NCBI RefSeq assembly: GCF_009846525.1
Contig: NZ_CP024621.1
Location: forward strand, 2,604,001-2,668,000
From: Halomonas meridiana
GTDB taxonomy: Bacteria > Pseudomonadota > Gammaproteobacteria > Pseudomonadales > Halomonadaceae
DNA length: 64,000 nt
Reading direction: 5' to 3'
Numbering within the stretch: position 1 is the stretch's first letter; each line of letters starts with the position of its first letter. Shown one piece after another: positions 19,201-26,872 of this stretch. The position numbers and the translations under genes are program-made. The notes under the pieces were generated by a model that searched no databases, was not told where the DNA came from, and worked only from the letters and a program-made list of their open reading frames with translations.

Positions 19201-22200
19201 AGGGTCGCGGTGTAGGTGATCTGGCCGCCTTCGGCCACCGATGGGGTGGCCGTTAGGCCCACCGTGACGGTGTCGATAGTGTCGTTCACCGTCACGGTGG
19301 CGGTGTCGCCCACGTTGAGGTTTTCGAACTCGTCACCGCCGCTTTGAACACTGGCGTTCACGGTGATGGTTTCACCGTCGAGGTAAACGTCGTCGCCCTG
19401 TACTGCAAACGGCGTCGAGGTGGCGGTGGTCTCACCGATACCAAAGGTCAGCGTGGCGCCGTTATCCAGCGCAATCACGAGCGGCTCGTCAGTCGGGGCG
19501 CTGCTTAGCGTGCCGCTGAGCGTCGCGGTGCCTGCACCTTCGTCGACCGTGACGTTGTTCAGCGTCAGGGTGGTCTCGGTGTCGTTGTCGGTGACCGTCG
19601 TGGTGACGCTGGTGTCGCCGGCCACCTCCAGGTTCTCAAGCGCATCGGCTTCGCCGGCATTCGCTTCGCTGACGGAGGCAATGCTGTTGGTGATCGCGTT
19701 CGTGTCGTAGGCGTCATCGGCCGGCGCGTCAACGGTGATCTCGCCCGTGCTGCTGTTGGCCGCAATGGTGAATACTTCGCCATTGGCCAGGGTCACGGTG
19801 ATGGCGTTGTTCGCCGTGACCGGATTGCCACTGGCGTTGGTCAGGGTCGCGGTGTAGGTGATCTGGCCGCCTTCGGCCACCGATGGGGTGGCCGTTAGGC
19901 CCACCGTGACGGTGTCGATAGTGTCGTTCACCGTCACGGTGGCGGTGTCGCCCACGTTGAGGTTTTCGAACTCGTCACCGCCGCTTTGAACACTGGCGTT
20001 CACGGTGATGGTTTCACCGTCGAGGTAAACGTCGTCGCCCTGTACTGCAAACGGCGTCGAGGTGGCGGTGGTCTCACCGATACCAAAGGTCAGCGTGGCG
20101 CCGTTATCCAGCGCAATCACGAGCGGCTCGTCAGTCGGGGCGCTGCTTAGCGTGCCGCTGAGCGTCGCGGTGCCTGCACCTTCGTCGACCGTGACGTTGT
20201 TCAGCGTCAGGGTGGTCTCGGTGTCGTTGTCGGTGACCGTCGTGGTGACGCTGGTGTCGCCGGCCACCTCCAGGTTCTCAAGCGCATCGGCTTCGCCGGC
20301 ATTCGCTTCGCTGACGGAGGCAATGCTGTTGGTGATCGCGTTCGTGTCGTAGGCGTCATCGGCCGGCGCGTCAACGGTGATCTCGCCCGTGCTGCTGTTG
20401 GCCGCAATGGTGAATACTTCGCCATTGGTCAAGGTCACGGTGATGGCGTTGTTCGCCGTGACCGGATTGCCACTGGCGTTGGTCAGGGTCGCGGTGTAGG
20501 TGATCTGGCCGCCTTCGGCCACCGATGGGGTGGCCGTTAGGCCCACCGTGACGGTGTCGATAGTGTCGTTCACCGTCACGGTGGCGGTGTCGCCCACGTT
20601 GAGGTTTTCGAACTCGTCACCGCCGCTTTGAACACTGGCGTTCACGGTGATGGTTTCACCGTCGAGGTAAACGTCGTCGCCCTGTACTGCAAACGGCGTC
20701 GAGGTGGCGGTGGTCTCACCGATACCAAAGGTCAGCGTGGCGCCGTTATCCAGCGCAATCACGAGCGGCTCGTCAGTCGGGGCGCTGCTTAGCGTGCCGC
20801 TGAGCGTCGCGGTGCCTGCACCTTCGTCGACCGTGACGTTGTTCAGCGTCAGGGTGGTGACGTCGTTGTCGTCGACAGTGGCCATCGTGGCGGTACTGGT
20901 GGTATCCAGGGCTTCGTAGTTGCCGCCCTCGGTGCCGGTGATGCTCAGGGTCTGGCTCTGCTCACCTTGCTGGTAGACATCGTCACCGCGACTATCGAAG
21001 GTCACGCTGCCAGTAGTCTCGCCCACGGCGATGGTGATCTGTTGGCCGTTGTTCAGCGTGATGACCAGCGGGCTGCCTTGCGGGGCGTTGTTGACGCTCG
21101 CGCTAACAGTAATCGATTCGCCTTCAGTAACGGCTTCCGGGGCGCTCAGCGTAATGGTGGTAGCATCGGCGTCGTCGCTGACGGTGACCGTGACGGTAGC
21201 GTCGCTGTCGAGGGCTTCGTAGTTGCCGCCTTCGGCGGTCTCGATGCTCAGATTCAGCGTGTCGGTGCCTTGCTGGTAGACGTCGTCACCGCGACTATCG
21301 AAGGTCGCGCTGCCAGTGGTTTCACCCACGGCGATGGTGATCTGTTGGCCGTTGCTGAGGGTGATGACCAGCGGGCTGCCTTGCGGGGCGTTGTTGACGC
21401 TCGCGCTGACGGTGATCGGTGAGCCTTCGGTGACGGCTTCTGGGGCGCTCAGGGTGATGGTGGTAGCGTCGGCGTCGTCGCTGACGGTGACGCTGGTTTC
21501 ATCAGAGGTATCAATGGTTTCGTAGCCACCTCCCGTGGCCGTTTCGATACCAATCGAGATTGTGCCATCACCTTGCAGGTAAGCGTCGTCTGGACGGCTG
21601 TCGAAGGTCACGCTACCAGTGGTTTCACCGACAGCGATAACAATCTGCTGACCGTTGCTGAGCGTAATCACCAACGGAGTACCTTGCGGTGCACTGTTGA
21701 TGCTTGCTGAAATAGTGATTGGCTGGCCCTCAGTAACCTGCTGAGGGCTCGTTAAAGTAATGACGCCATCGGTGCCGGGTTCTGGAGCAGGTACTGGATC
21801 AGCGGCATCACCCGCATCTTCCGCCGCCACATCGCCACCATCAAATTCAACAAACTCGGCACCTTCTAGGCCACCTTCTGTGCTGAAGCTGAGGGGGTCT
21901 GTCTCTTCAGCGATACGGGCAACACGCACGAAGCTGCTGCCGCCACCGCCGCCACCACCGGCACCACCACCCGCTGCGGTCGCATCGAGGATATCGAGCA
22001 GGTCGCCCTCTTCATCATCGAGTGCTGCAAGGAGTGCTTCTAAGTCGTCATCTTGTGCGCTGGCATCGGTGGCAACGATCAGGTCGCTTACCAGGTCCGG
22101 CGTGACGGCCACTTCTTGGCCGCCTTCAACAACATTGGCACCGGTACCATCAGCAAAATCCAGCTCGACACGGCCATCGGCAGAGGTGATGAGCGTTTCG

Positions 22201-22301
22201 CCTTCTTGAAGTACATCACCAATACGCAATTCACGCAGGTTGCCGTCTTCATCGCGAGCCCATGCCTGACCTGTAATTGCGATAACCGTTGCCGTAGCCA
22301 T
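13266..22301 (-). CDS. Giant LapA/BapA-type RTX adhesin, type I secreted
   Basis: 3011-residue surface adhesin. Order: N-terminal retention module (1-107) that plugs the TolC-type channel; LapG site TAAG (108-111) and a glycine-rich linker; three Ig-like repeats of about 101 residues (about 179-480); a long extender of alternating Ig-like modules (about 480-2080) made of 214-residue pairs; a beta-rich region (about 2080-2400); a von Willebrand A domain with MIDAS DTSGSM near 2407, GGTNYES and TDGDPS; an apparent extra beta-sandwich (about 2600-2760); RTX nonapeptides such as GGNDELYGG and GEGDDLLYGG (about 2805-2915); and a C-terminal type I secretion signal. ATG 22301 has TGAGGAA seven bases ahead. 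It mediates attachment and biofilm formation by inference from the family. It has its own promoter region (22302-22422), separate from the secretion operon. Confidence 0.93.
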   Translation of the reverse strand: MATATVIAITGQAWARDEDGNLRELRIGDVLQEGETLITSADGRVELDFADGTGANVVEGGQEVAVTPDLVSDLIVATDASAQDDDLEALLAALDDEEGDLLDILDATAAGGGAGGGGGGGSSFVRVARIAEETDPLSFSTEGGLEGAEFVEFDGGDVAAEDAGDAADPVPAPEPGTDGVITLTSPQQVTEGQPITISASINSAPQGTPLVITLSNGQQIVIAVGETTGSVTFDSRPDDAYLQGDGTISIGIETATGGGYETIDTSDETSVTVSDDADATTITLSAPEAVTEGSPITVSASVNNAPQGSPLVITLSNGQQITIAVGETTGSATFDSRGDDVYQQGTDTLNLSIETAEGGNYEALDSDATVTVTVSDDADATTITLSAPEAVTEGESITVSASVNNAPQGSPLVITLNNGQQITIAVGETTGSVTFDSRGDDVYQQGEQSQTLSITGTEGGNYEALDTTSTATMATVDDNDVTTLTLNNVTVDEGAGTATLSGTLSSAPTDEPLVIALDNGATLTFGIGETTATSTPFAVQGDDVYLDGETITVNASVQSGGDEFENLNVGDTATVTVNDTIDTVTVGLTATPSVAEGGQITYTATLTNASGNPVTANNAITVTLTNGEVFTIAANSSTGEITVDAPADDAYDTNAITNSIASVSEANAGEADALENLEVAGDTSVTTTVTDNDTETTLTLNNVTVDEGAGTATLSGTLSSAPTDEPLVIALDNGATLTFGIGETTATSTPFAVQGDDVYLDGETITVNASVQSGGDEFENLNVGDTATVTVNDTIDTVTVGLTATPSVAEGGQITYTATLTNASGNPVTANNAITVTLANGEVFTIAANSSTGEITVDAPADDAYDTNAITNSIASVSEANAGEADALENLEVAGDTSVTTTVTDNDTETTLTLNNVTVDEGAGTATLSGTLSSAPTDEPLVIALDNGATLTFGIGETTATSTPFAVQGDDVYLDGETITVNASVQSGGDEFENLNVGDTATVTVNDTIDTVTVGLTATPSVAEGGQITYTATLTNASGNPVTANNAITVTLTNGEVFTIAANSSTGEITVDAPADDAYDTNAITNSIASVSEANAGEADALENLEVAGDTSVTTTVTDNDTETTLTLNNVTVDEGAGTATLSGTLSSAPTDEPLVIALDNGATLTFGIGETTATSTPFAVQGDDVYLDGETITVNASVQSGGDEFENLNVGDTATVTVNDTIDTVTVGLTATPSVAEGGQITYTATLTNASGNPVTANNAITVTLANGEVFTIAANSSTGEITVDAPADDAYDTNAITNSIASVSEANAGEADALENLEVAGDTSVTTTVTDNDTETTLTLNNVTVDEGAGTATLSGTLSSAPTDEPLVIALDNGATLTFGIGETTATSTPFAVQGDDVYLDGETITVNASVQSGGDEFENLNVGDTATVTVNDTIDTVTVGLTATPSVAEGGQITYTATLTNASGNPVTANNAITVTLANGEVFTIAANSSTGEITVDAPADDAYDTNAITNSIASVSEANAGEADALENLEVAGDTSVTTTVTDNDTETTLTLNNVTVDEGAGTATLSGTLSSAPTDEPLVIALDNGATLTFGIGETTATSTPFAVQGDDVYLDGETITVNASVQSGGDEFENLNVGDTATVTVNDTIDTVTVGLTATPSVAEGGQITYTATLTNASGNPVTANNAITVTLTNGEVFTIAANSSTGEITVDAPADDAYDTNAITNSIASVSEANAGEADALENLEVAGDTSVTTTVTDNDTETTLTLNNVTVDEGAGTATLSGTLSSAPTDEPLVIALDNGATLTFGIGETTATSTPFAVQGDDVYLDGETITVNASVQSGGDEFENLNVGDTATVTVNDTIDTVTVGLTATPSVAEGGQITYTATLTNASGNPVTANNAITVTLANGEVFTIAANSSTGEITVDAPADDAYDTNAITNSIASVSEANAGEADALENLEVAGDTSVTTTVTDNDTETTLTLNNVTVDEGAGTATLSGTLSSAPTDEPLVIALDNGATLTFGIGETTATSTPFAVQGDDVYLDGETITVNASVQSGGDEFENLNVGDTATVTVKDTIDTTTVTIKASIIKTATVTVDNVNDNDSFTIKALKPDNSLGEISTYQDSWRDGFGVQGSASGNNAELGFDNQNGSEKLIVEFNNAVQSIDVALAWRNPHETAKVEFFDSNNEKVGYAVVEGQSPDAIVTYYNADGQQVGDVVNMGSRFGTDAIDSSYIFAMPDGQSFNSAVFSAVDVEDDYLIHSISYQEVVGADVTTVDGPTDITFVVETSNPPDASQYDFETTFPTATFDVDGTTYTVYLDRDGVGTKTVPVAGDQDLTAVVTEVNGNFEHVELPASVTLYKGLLKVDDNGDNTVNGGQGGDVIVADEGGASVNVQPGKNYNVALIVDTSGSMQYGLNGDGLFSNNPDEINDSVYAASRMKLIKDSLLQLAEQLKNHDGIINVSLIAFDTDVELKASIQNLSENNIDDLLTAIGRAKTEGLQALGGTNYESAFIGASQWFAGQPSENEGFGNLTYFLTDGDPSRSNSGTNGSVGTDPKDMLDAIEAFAPLSAVSSVHAIGIGDGVTVDNLKYFDNTEEGSLVKAPFGMPEEVLADFSNNGGWNNANNWSMSSSGGTLNREGNSNRYMKISDTSVDNAAYTVATPQFDVGEDENAGISFSYIFRDGYDSAAWKLQKLNDNNWIDVENQGGALGYSYNWNSAASGALEQGEYRIVYSVNDATTYLGDATLYIDNIKLTPYVLQGEVSIVNSAKELNAALVSGSTNTELAELGDDVVDGGDGNDIIFGDAINTDALDWEGRELPDGSGMAALKEYLRVSNDGVEPTEQQLYDYIKTNHEELNVSGDARGGNDELYGGKGDDILHGQGGNDLLVGGEGDDLLYGGAGADTFKWEFGDQGSPEQPATDTVMDFNADEGDALDISELLGGDVDENNLGDYVQAEVKDGSTTLHINTEGKLNEDGGNADQHIVLKGVDIGTDPSAFLQSLLKTDPTGD
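14020..14520 (-). other. Apparent domain insertion between the VWA core and RTX region
   Basis: In LapA-type proteins the VWA domain normally runs straight into a GEVSIVNSA...-type segment and then the RTX repeats. Here about 150-160 residues intervene, containing ADFSNNGGWNNANNWSMSS, SFSYIFRDGYDSAAWKLQ and LGDATLYIDNIKL. The alternating strands with a closing YIDNIKL strand look like a jelly-roll (MAM or carbohydrate-binding type) module. The boundaries are approximate and the fold is inferred. Confidence 0.5.
16077..20857 (-). repeat. Tandem array of near-identical 642-bp units in the adhesin
   Basis: Units of 642 bp (214 codons) repeat in frame about 7.45 times: one module (TLTLNNVTVDEG...) occurs eight times and its partner (VGLTATPSVAEGG...) seven times. 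By eye the copies are identical except for two linked bases that turn LANGEVF into LTNGEVF. In coding order the variants run T, A, T, A, A, T, A. The outermost copies also differ at their edges (for example VKDTID in place of VNDTID at the 3' end). Identity at silent positions points to recent expansion or gene conversion. Confidence 0.95.
20868..21765 (-). repeat. Three 303-bp-type Ig-like repeats at the adhesin N-terminal side
   Basis: Three in-frame repeats of about 101 codons, each with ITLS(A/S)P..VTEG, NAPQGSPLVITL, GQQITIAVGETTGS and FDSR blocks. They are similar but clearly diverged from one another, unlike the 642-bp array that follows. The pattern is that of repeats common in type I secreted giant adhesins. 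Confidence 0.85.
21969..21980 (-). other. Predicted LapG cleavage site TAAG in the adhesin
   Basis: Codons 108-111 read T-A-A-G, directly before a glycine-rich linker and after a region of aspartate- and leucine-rich helix (DDEEGDLLDIL). Position and motif match the di-alanine site cut by LapG in Pseudomonas LapA. Confidence 0.85.
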
Positions 22302-22422
22302 GTGTCATTCCTCACTCGTTGTTGGTTGCCGCCCGCTAGTACGTTATGACCAGATGGATGGGTGGCATATACAGCGAGATTAGGAGGGTATGGAACAAAA
22401 AAGTATTGTACCGATGGACAAT

Positions 22423-22450
22423 AAAAAACGAGGCCCGCGGGCCTCGTTTT
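22423..22450 (-). terminator. Terminator of the type I secretion operon
   Basis: AAAACGAGGCCC (22425-22436) pairs with GGGCCTCGTTTT (22439-22450), a 12-bp stem, followed on the reverse strand by a T6 tract. It lies 45 bases after the LuxR-type regulator stop and separates this operon from the adhesin gene, which must have its own promoter. Confidence 0.9.
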
Positions 22451-22494
22451 GAAGGGGATGCGACTCGGCTTGGTCCTTGCGGCCATAAGCCGAG

Positions 22495-23121
22495 TTACGT
22501 ATCGGCTTGCTCGGCGACAGGCGCCAGCTTGAGAATCAATTGCAGGCGGTCTCGTACCGCCAACTTTTTGAAAATTGCGCTCAGATGGGCTTTTACCGTT
22601 CGTTCTGTGATATCCAACTGGCGAGCCACTTCCTTGTTGGTCGCTCCACGCGCGACGGCAAGGGCGACGCCGCGCTCTCGCTCGGTCAATAAGCGCAAGT
22701 AATCACTGTGTTGGTAACGGTCATGTTCGACACGCTGCTGAAGGGCTTTGAACGTACCGCCGAGCACTTTCGCCAATAATTCCTGGCCCACCCAAACGCC
22801 CTGATTGGTCACGACCAAGGCCACTTGGTTCAGCACGTCAGCCGCCGCCAGGGTATGAACATAGCCTCGTGCGCCTAGGTCCAGGGCGCTGAGCGCTTCT
22901 CGATCATCGGGGGCATAGCTGAGCACGACGACGATGATACCTTGCTCGACTAACCCGGGCAGTAATGATGGCCAGCTATCGACGGTCGTTGAGAGCCACA
23001 CGAGATCTTTAGGCGCCACGTGCTGCCCAATCGCACCGGGTGTTAAGGCTCCAACATCTTGAAAGGCTTTTTTCCAGCGGGCTTTGATACTGCCATCCGT
23101 TGTTATGAACCAATGTTTCAT
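22495..23121 (-). CDS. LuxR/NarL-type regulator with a pseudo-receiver domain
   Basis: 208-residue DNA-binding regulator. The C-terminal HTH (about 143-205) has the LuxR pattern: LTERERGVALAVARG, NKEVARQLDITERTVKAH, LSAIFKKL. The N-terminal half follows a receiver fold, but the strand that normally ends in the phospho-acceptor Asp reads DLVWLSTT, so phosphorylation is unlikely; CsgD and VpsT are built this way. ATG 23121 overlaps the lapC stop (TGATG) and follows GGGGGAG; a GTG at 23148 is less likely. As the last gene of the secretion operon and next to the adhesin, it probably controls one or both, but no target site is visible. Confidence 0.88.
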   Translation of the reverse strand: MKHWFITTDGSIKARWKKAFQDVGALTPGAIGQHVAPKDLVWLSTTVDSWPSLLPGLVEQGIIVVVLSYAPDDREALSALDLGARGYVHTLAAADVLNQVALVVTNQGVWVGQELLAKVLGGTFKALQQRVEHDRYQHSDYLRLLTERERGVALAVARGATNKEVARQLDITERTVKAHLSAIFKKLAVRDRLQLILKLAPVAEQADT

Positions 23122-24551
23122 CAGCGCTCCCCCATGGAATCTCGCCACGCTCTCAAAACAGGTTTTAGCATGAACTGCATCACCGTTCGCTTACCGGTGA
23201 CGATATCCACCTGCGCCGTCATACCTGGTATTACCTGCAGTCGATCGGCGACGTTTTCGTTTTCTAAACTGCGCACCCGCACCAAGTAGAAGGTATTGCC
23301 CTCTTCATCTGTAATGGTGTCGGCACTGATGTGCTCAAGTTCGGCTTGCAGCCCACCGTAGATGGCGTAATCGTAGGCGGTCAGTTTGATCGTCGCAGGC
23401 TGTCCCGGGTGTAAAAACGCGATGTCTTGAGGCGCAATACGCGCTTCAACCAGAAGTTGGTCATCGCTGGGGACGATCTCCACGACTTCTTGCCCCGGCT
23501 GGGCCACTCCGCCAATCGTATTGATGTGGATACGTTGAACGATCCCATCGACCGGTGAGCGAATTTCCGTCAGCCGCACCCGATCTTGAAGCCCGGTTCC
23601 GGACTGCTGCAGCGCGTTGAGATCACCTAGCGCCTGGGCTAGGTCGTTACGCCACTCGCTGCGGCGCTCGGCACCTAATTCACGTAGCTGTGTTTCAGCC
23701 TCTTCGACCGCCGCTTCTAAACGAGAAACGGCCGCGTCGGCTTGGTTACGCTCGCCGGTGGCGCGGGACACTTCCCTTTGCAAGCGCAGCACTTCGACTT
23801 CGGACACTGCGCCTGACGCCAGCAGCGGGCGCGTCAAATTGAGCTCCTGGCTCGCCATGCTGGCTTCGCGCCCTGCCGTGTCTCGGCGAGCCTCGGCCTC
23901 GCGAAGCTCTTGTTCACGCTGGCGAATTCTGTCTTCCAACACGTTCTCTTGCTCACGCAGCTCTTCGCGACGACTTTCGTAAACTTCACGCTCTTGCATG
24001 ACGATATTGGGCACTTCCTGACGCAGCTCTTCGGAAGGCTCGAAGGCGGTGCCGGTCGCCAGCGCGCGAAGGCGCTCGGCACGCGCTTCCAATGCAAATC
24101 GCTGGGCACGGTTTTCACGAAAGTCAGACACGAACCGGGTAGGGTCGATCTGCATCAGTACTTCACCCGCGTTCACGACCTGCCCTTCTCGCACCATGAT
24201 TTGCTCGACGACGCCACCATCGAATGACTGGATACGCTGAAGCTGGCTGGCGGGAATCACGCGCCCTGCCCCTCGCGTCACTTCATCGATCGCGGCAAAG
24301 TAGGCCCATACCAACAGCGCGATGATGGTCAGCAGTACGGTGTACAGAAATAATCGCGCACGAATGGGTTCTTGCTGCATTCGCGCCCAGTCGGTGTCGC
24401 TGGCCCAATCACGATTGAGGTGGGCGGAGGTCACCCGCTTGGCAAACAGGCGATCCATGAAGGGGCGGAACGGTTTTTGGCCCTTTTCAGAGAAACGGCC
24501 AATCGCTTCAAAGCCTTTCTGCTCGGAAGTAGTGGAAGGTTTACGCGCCAT
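23121..24551 (-). CDS. lapC: HlyD-family membrane fusion protein of the adhesin secretion system
   Basis: 476-residue periplasmic adaptor linking the ABC exporter to the TolC-like channel. A single TM segment (about 66-86) follows a basic cytoplasmic N terminus. Next come a lipoyl half (GVVEQIMVREGQVVNAGE), a long coiled-coil hairpin rich in Glu, Arg and Gln (about 150-300), the second lipoyl half (EIRSPVDGIVQRIHI) and a beta-barrel (VEARIAPQDIAFLHPGQ), ending VDIVTGKRTVMQFMLKPVL. This matches LapC/HlyD proteins in length. Its start overlaps the lapB stop (TAATG), so translation is coupled. Confidence 0.93.
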   Translation of the reverse strand: MARKPSTTSEQKGFEAIGRFSEKGQKPFRPFMDRLFAKRVTSAHLNRDWASDTDWARMQQEPIRARLFLYTVLLTIIALLVWAYFAAIDEVTRGAGRVIPASQLQRIQSFDGGVVEQIMVREGQVVNAGEVLMQIDPTRFVSDFRENRAQRFALEARAERLRALATGTAFEPSEELRQEVPNIVMQEREVYESRREELREQENVLEDRIRQREQELREAEARRDTAGREASMASQELNLTRPLLASGAVSEVEVLRLQREVSRATGERNQADAAVSRLEAAVEEAETQLRELGAERRSEWRNDLAQALGDLNALQQSGTGLQDRVRLTEIRSPVDGIVQRIHINTIGGVAQPGQEVVEIVPSDDQLLVEARIAPQDIAFLHPGQPATIKLTAYDYAIYGGLQAELEHISADTITDEEGNTFYLVRVRSLENENVADRLQVIPGMTAQVDIVTGKRTVMQFMLKPVLRAWRDSMGER

Positions 24552-26749
24552 TATGAGGCCCTCCCGATTTGGCCTTTACGTAGTGCTTCAACCACGGTAT
24601 CCCGCGGACCGTCGGCCACCACTTTGCCTGCATCCATCACAATAATGCGATCTACCAGGGAGAGCAGCGAGGTACGGTGAGTCACCACAAGAATGGTTTT
24701 ACCCGCCGCGACGTTTTTTAGGTTGGCTTTGAACGCCTCTTCACTGGCGTTATCCATGGAGCTGGTGGGCTCATCCAGCAGCAGAATCGGAGGGTCTTGG
24801 ACCAGCGCTCGCGCGATGGCGACCGACTGTTTCTGGCCTCCCGACAGCGCTTGGCCACGCTCACCGACTTGAAGGTCGACCCCATGAGGATGGCTATTAA
24901 CCAAGTTTTCCAGACCCGCTAACTCAATCGCTCGAAGCAATGCATCGTCGTCCACGCGGTCACTGCCGCCCCCGGCCACGATATTATCCCGCAGTGAGCC
25001 CGAAAACAGGCTGACATCCTGGGGTACGTAGCCGATATGGCGACGTAGCTGCAACGGGTCGAGCTGACGAATATCGACGTTGTCGACCAGCACCGCCCCA
25101 GAGGTGGGCTGATAGAACCCCAGCACGAGCTTGTTGAGCGACGATTTCCCACAGCCGATGCGCCCAAGAAGCGCCACTTTCTCGCCGGCCTTGACCGTAA
25201 TGGAGACATCCTTCAAAGCGTCTCGCTCTTCGTTGGGGTAGCGCAGCGTCACTTTTTCCAAACGAATGTTACCCGCAAAGCTGGGCTTCTCTACGTACGC
25301 TTTACCTTCGTGACGCTCCACTTTTTTATCCATGACCGCATTCAAGGAATCCAATGCAGTGGAAGATTGGTGGTACTGCGCCAGCAGCGCAGCGGCTTGG
25401 CTGATGGGTGCCATGGCTCGTGAAGAGAGCATATAGGCGGCGATCAAGCCTCCCTGGGTGAGGTTGCCTTCAATGATTTGGTACACACCGACGATGATCA
25501 CGCAAACGGCCACGCTGTGCTGCGCCCACTGCGCGACATTCGAGACCGATGTGCTGACCATCTTCAGCTGCGCGCCCGTTTTGGATAGAAACGCCGAGGC
25601 CTTCTCCCAATGACGCTGAATACGGCTTTCCGCTCGCAGCGCTTTGACGTTTTCCAACTGGGAAATGGATTCCACCAGTAAGGAGTTACGCTGCGCCCCA
25701 ACCTCCCAGGTGGTTTGCGAGAGTTCGTGCAGCTTGCCTTGCGCCGCTAGGGCATAGAGCAGCACAAAGACAATCCCGACCAATACTGGCAACACCAGCC
25801 AGGGGTTGATCAGCGCGATGATGGCCGCAAACATTAGAACGAACGGCAAGTCTACGATGCCGAGGATGGTCGCAGAACCGATAAAAGCGCGCACCGATTC
25901 AAACGACTGCAGCGTGGAAGTGAACGACCCTGTCGAGGCTGGACGCTCTTCTAAACGCAGCCCCAGCGATTTAGCCATAATCGACGAGGAGAGTTTGACG
26001 TCTGCCCGGCTGGCGGCAAGATCGACGAAGCTGCTGCGCATGAGCCGCAGGGCCAAGTCGAAGCAAAGTACGATGAAGATACCAACGGCAAGCACCCAGA
26101 GCGTTTCAGTTGCCTGGTTAGGTACCACGCGATCATATACGTTGAGCACGAACAGTGGCATGGCAATGGCGAACAGGTTGATCGCCACCGAGCCTAGAAC
26201 GATATCGCGGTATAGCCGACGATTTTCCCGAATAACCCCCCAAAACCAGTGCTGGTCTCGGCGCTTTTTGACACCCGGTTCGGACGCATTATCGGCTAAG
26301 AATTTGGGACGGACATAAATCGCTTCGCCGCTATAGCCAGCGTGAAGCTCATCCAGAGAGATCTCTACGTCCGACTCGGAGAGTTCTGGGAAAATGACGC
26401 GGGCTTTTTTTTGCTTAACATCCAGCCCTAACAAGACGCAGGCACGGCCAGGCTCTAACAAAAGAATTGCGGGGAACAGCGCTGGGTTGAGACCAGACAG
26501 CCGACTTTTTACGATCCGCGCGGTCAACCCCGCTCGAGAAGCTGCTCGCCCAAACACCGAGGGTGTCAACTTACCCTGTTCGAGAGGCAAACCTGCCCGA
26601 AGTGCTTCTGATGACACATCATGCTGATGAAACGAGGCAATGGCCTTAAGACACTCGAGCAGCTCATCGCCTGTATCCCGCTCATTGGAAACGGCTTCAT
26701 CCGAAAGCGAGTCTGGCGCTTCCGTATTACTCAGGTTTGCTTGTGTCAC
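24551..26749 (-). CDS. lapB: Type I secretion ABC transporter for the adhesin
   Basis: 732-residue inner membrane exporter. The N-terminal 150 residues form a C39-like domain, but the catalytic cysteine position is lost (FHQHDVS in place of a YYGCxVS type), so it is a docking rather than a protease domain, as in LapB. Six TM segments occupy about 180-450. The ATPase has Walker A GRIGCGKSS (about 528-536), LSGGQKQSVAIARAL, Walker B ILLLDEPTSSMD and THR. The start is GTG 26749 with GAGG five bases ahead. It powers export of the giant adhesin together with lapC and lapE. Confidence 0.93.
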   Translation of the reverse strand: MTQANLSNTEAPDSLSDEAVSNERDTGDELLECLKAIASFHQHDVSSEALRAGLPLEQGKLTPSVFGRAASRAGLTARIVKSRLSGLNPALFPAILLLEPGRACVLLGLDVKQKKARVIFPELSESDVEISLDELHAGYSGEAIYVRPKFLADNASEPGVKKRRDQHWFWGVIRENRRLYRDIVLGSVAINLFAIAMPLFVLNVYDRVVPNQATETLWVLAVGIFIVLCFDLALRLMRSSFVDLAASRADVKLSSSIMAKSLGLRLEERPASTGSFTSTLQSFESVRAFIGSATILGIVDLPFVLMFAAIIALINPWLVLPVLVGIVFVLLYALAAQGKLHELSQTTWEVGAQRNSLLVESISQLENVKALRAESRIQRHWEKASAFLSKTGAQLKMVSTSVSNVAQWAQHSVAVCVIIVGVYQIIEGNLTQGGLIAAYMLSSRAMAPISQAAALLAQYHQSSTALDSLNAVMDKKVERHEGKAYVEKPSFAGNIRLEKVTLRYPNEERDALKDVSITVKAGEKVALLGRIGCGKSSLNKLVLGFYQPTSGAVLVDNVDIRQLDPLQLRRHIGYVPQDVSLFSGSLRDNIVAGGGSDRVDDDALLRAIELAGLENLVNSHPHGVDLQVGERGQALSGGQKQSVAIARALVQDPPILLLDEPTSSMDNASEEAFKANLKNVAAGKTILVVTHRTSLLSLVDRIIVMDAGKVVADGPRDTVVEALRKGQIGRAS

Positions 26750-26872
26750 AAAGACCTCGTTGCCCTAATACTCATTATGCGACTCGTGCTACGCACCCAA
26801 GAGGATGCGTCTGCCCGCCGCGATGGCACGGCAGGCGACGACTATTACGGGTGCCGGCATTGGCACGTAGTG

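Noticed and set aside
16077-20857. Repeat array as a possible CRISPR or satellite
   Set aside because: Units are 642 bp, in frame with a coding gene and lack spacer structure.
16210-20919. Eight identical forward ORFs of about 96 codons and seven reverse ORFs of 72 codons spaced by 642 bp
   Set aside because: They are shadows of the adhesin repeats in other frames; composition (Ser/Val-rich) follows from reading the antisense or shifted strand.
22495-23121. VpsT-like c-di-GMP motif in the LuxR-type regulator
   Set aside because: No W[FLM][TS]R sequence is present in the linker or receiver region.
24551-26749. LapB as a C39 peptidase exporter that matures a bacteriocin
   Set aside because: The catalytic Cys position is not present and the adjacent cargo is an RTX adhesin.
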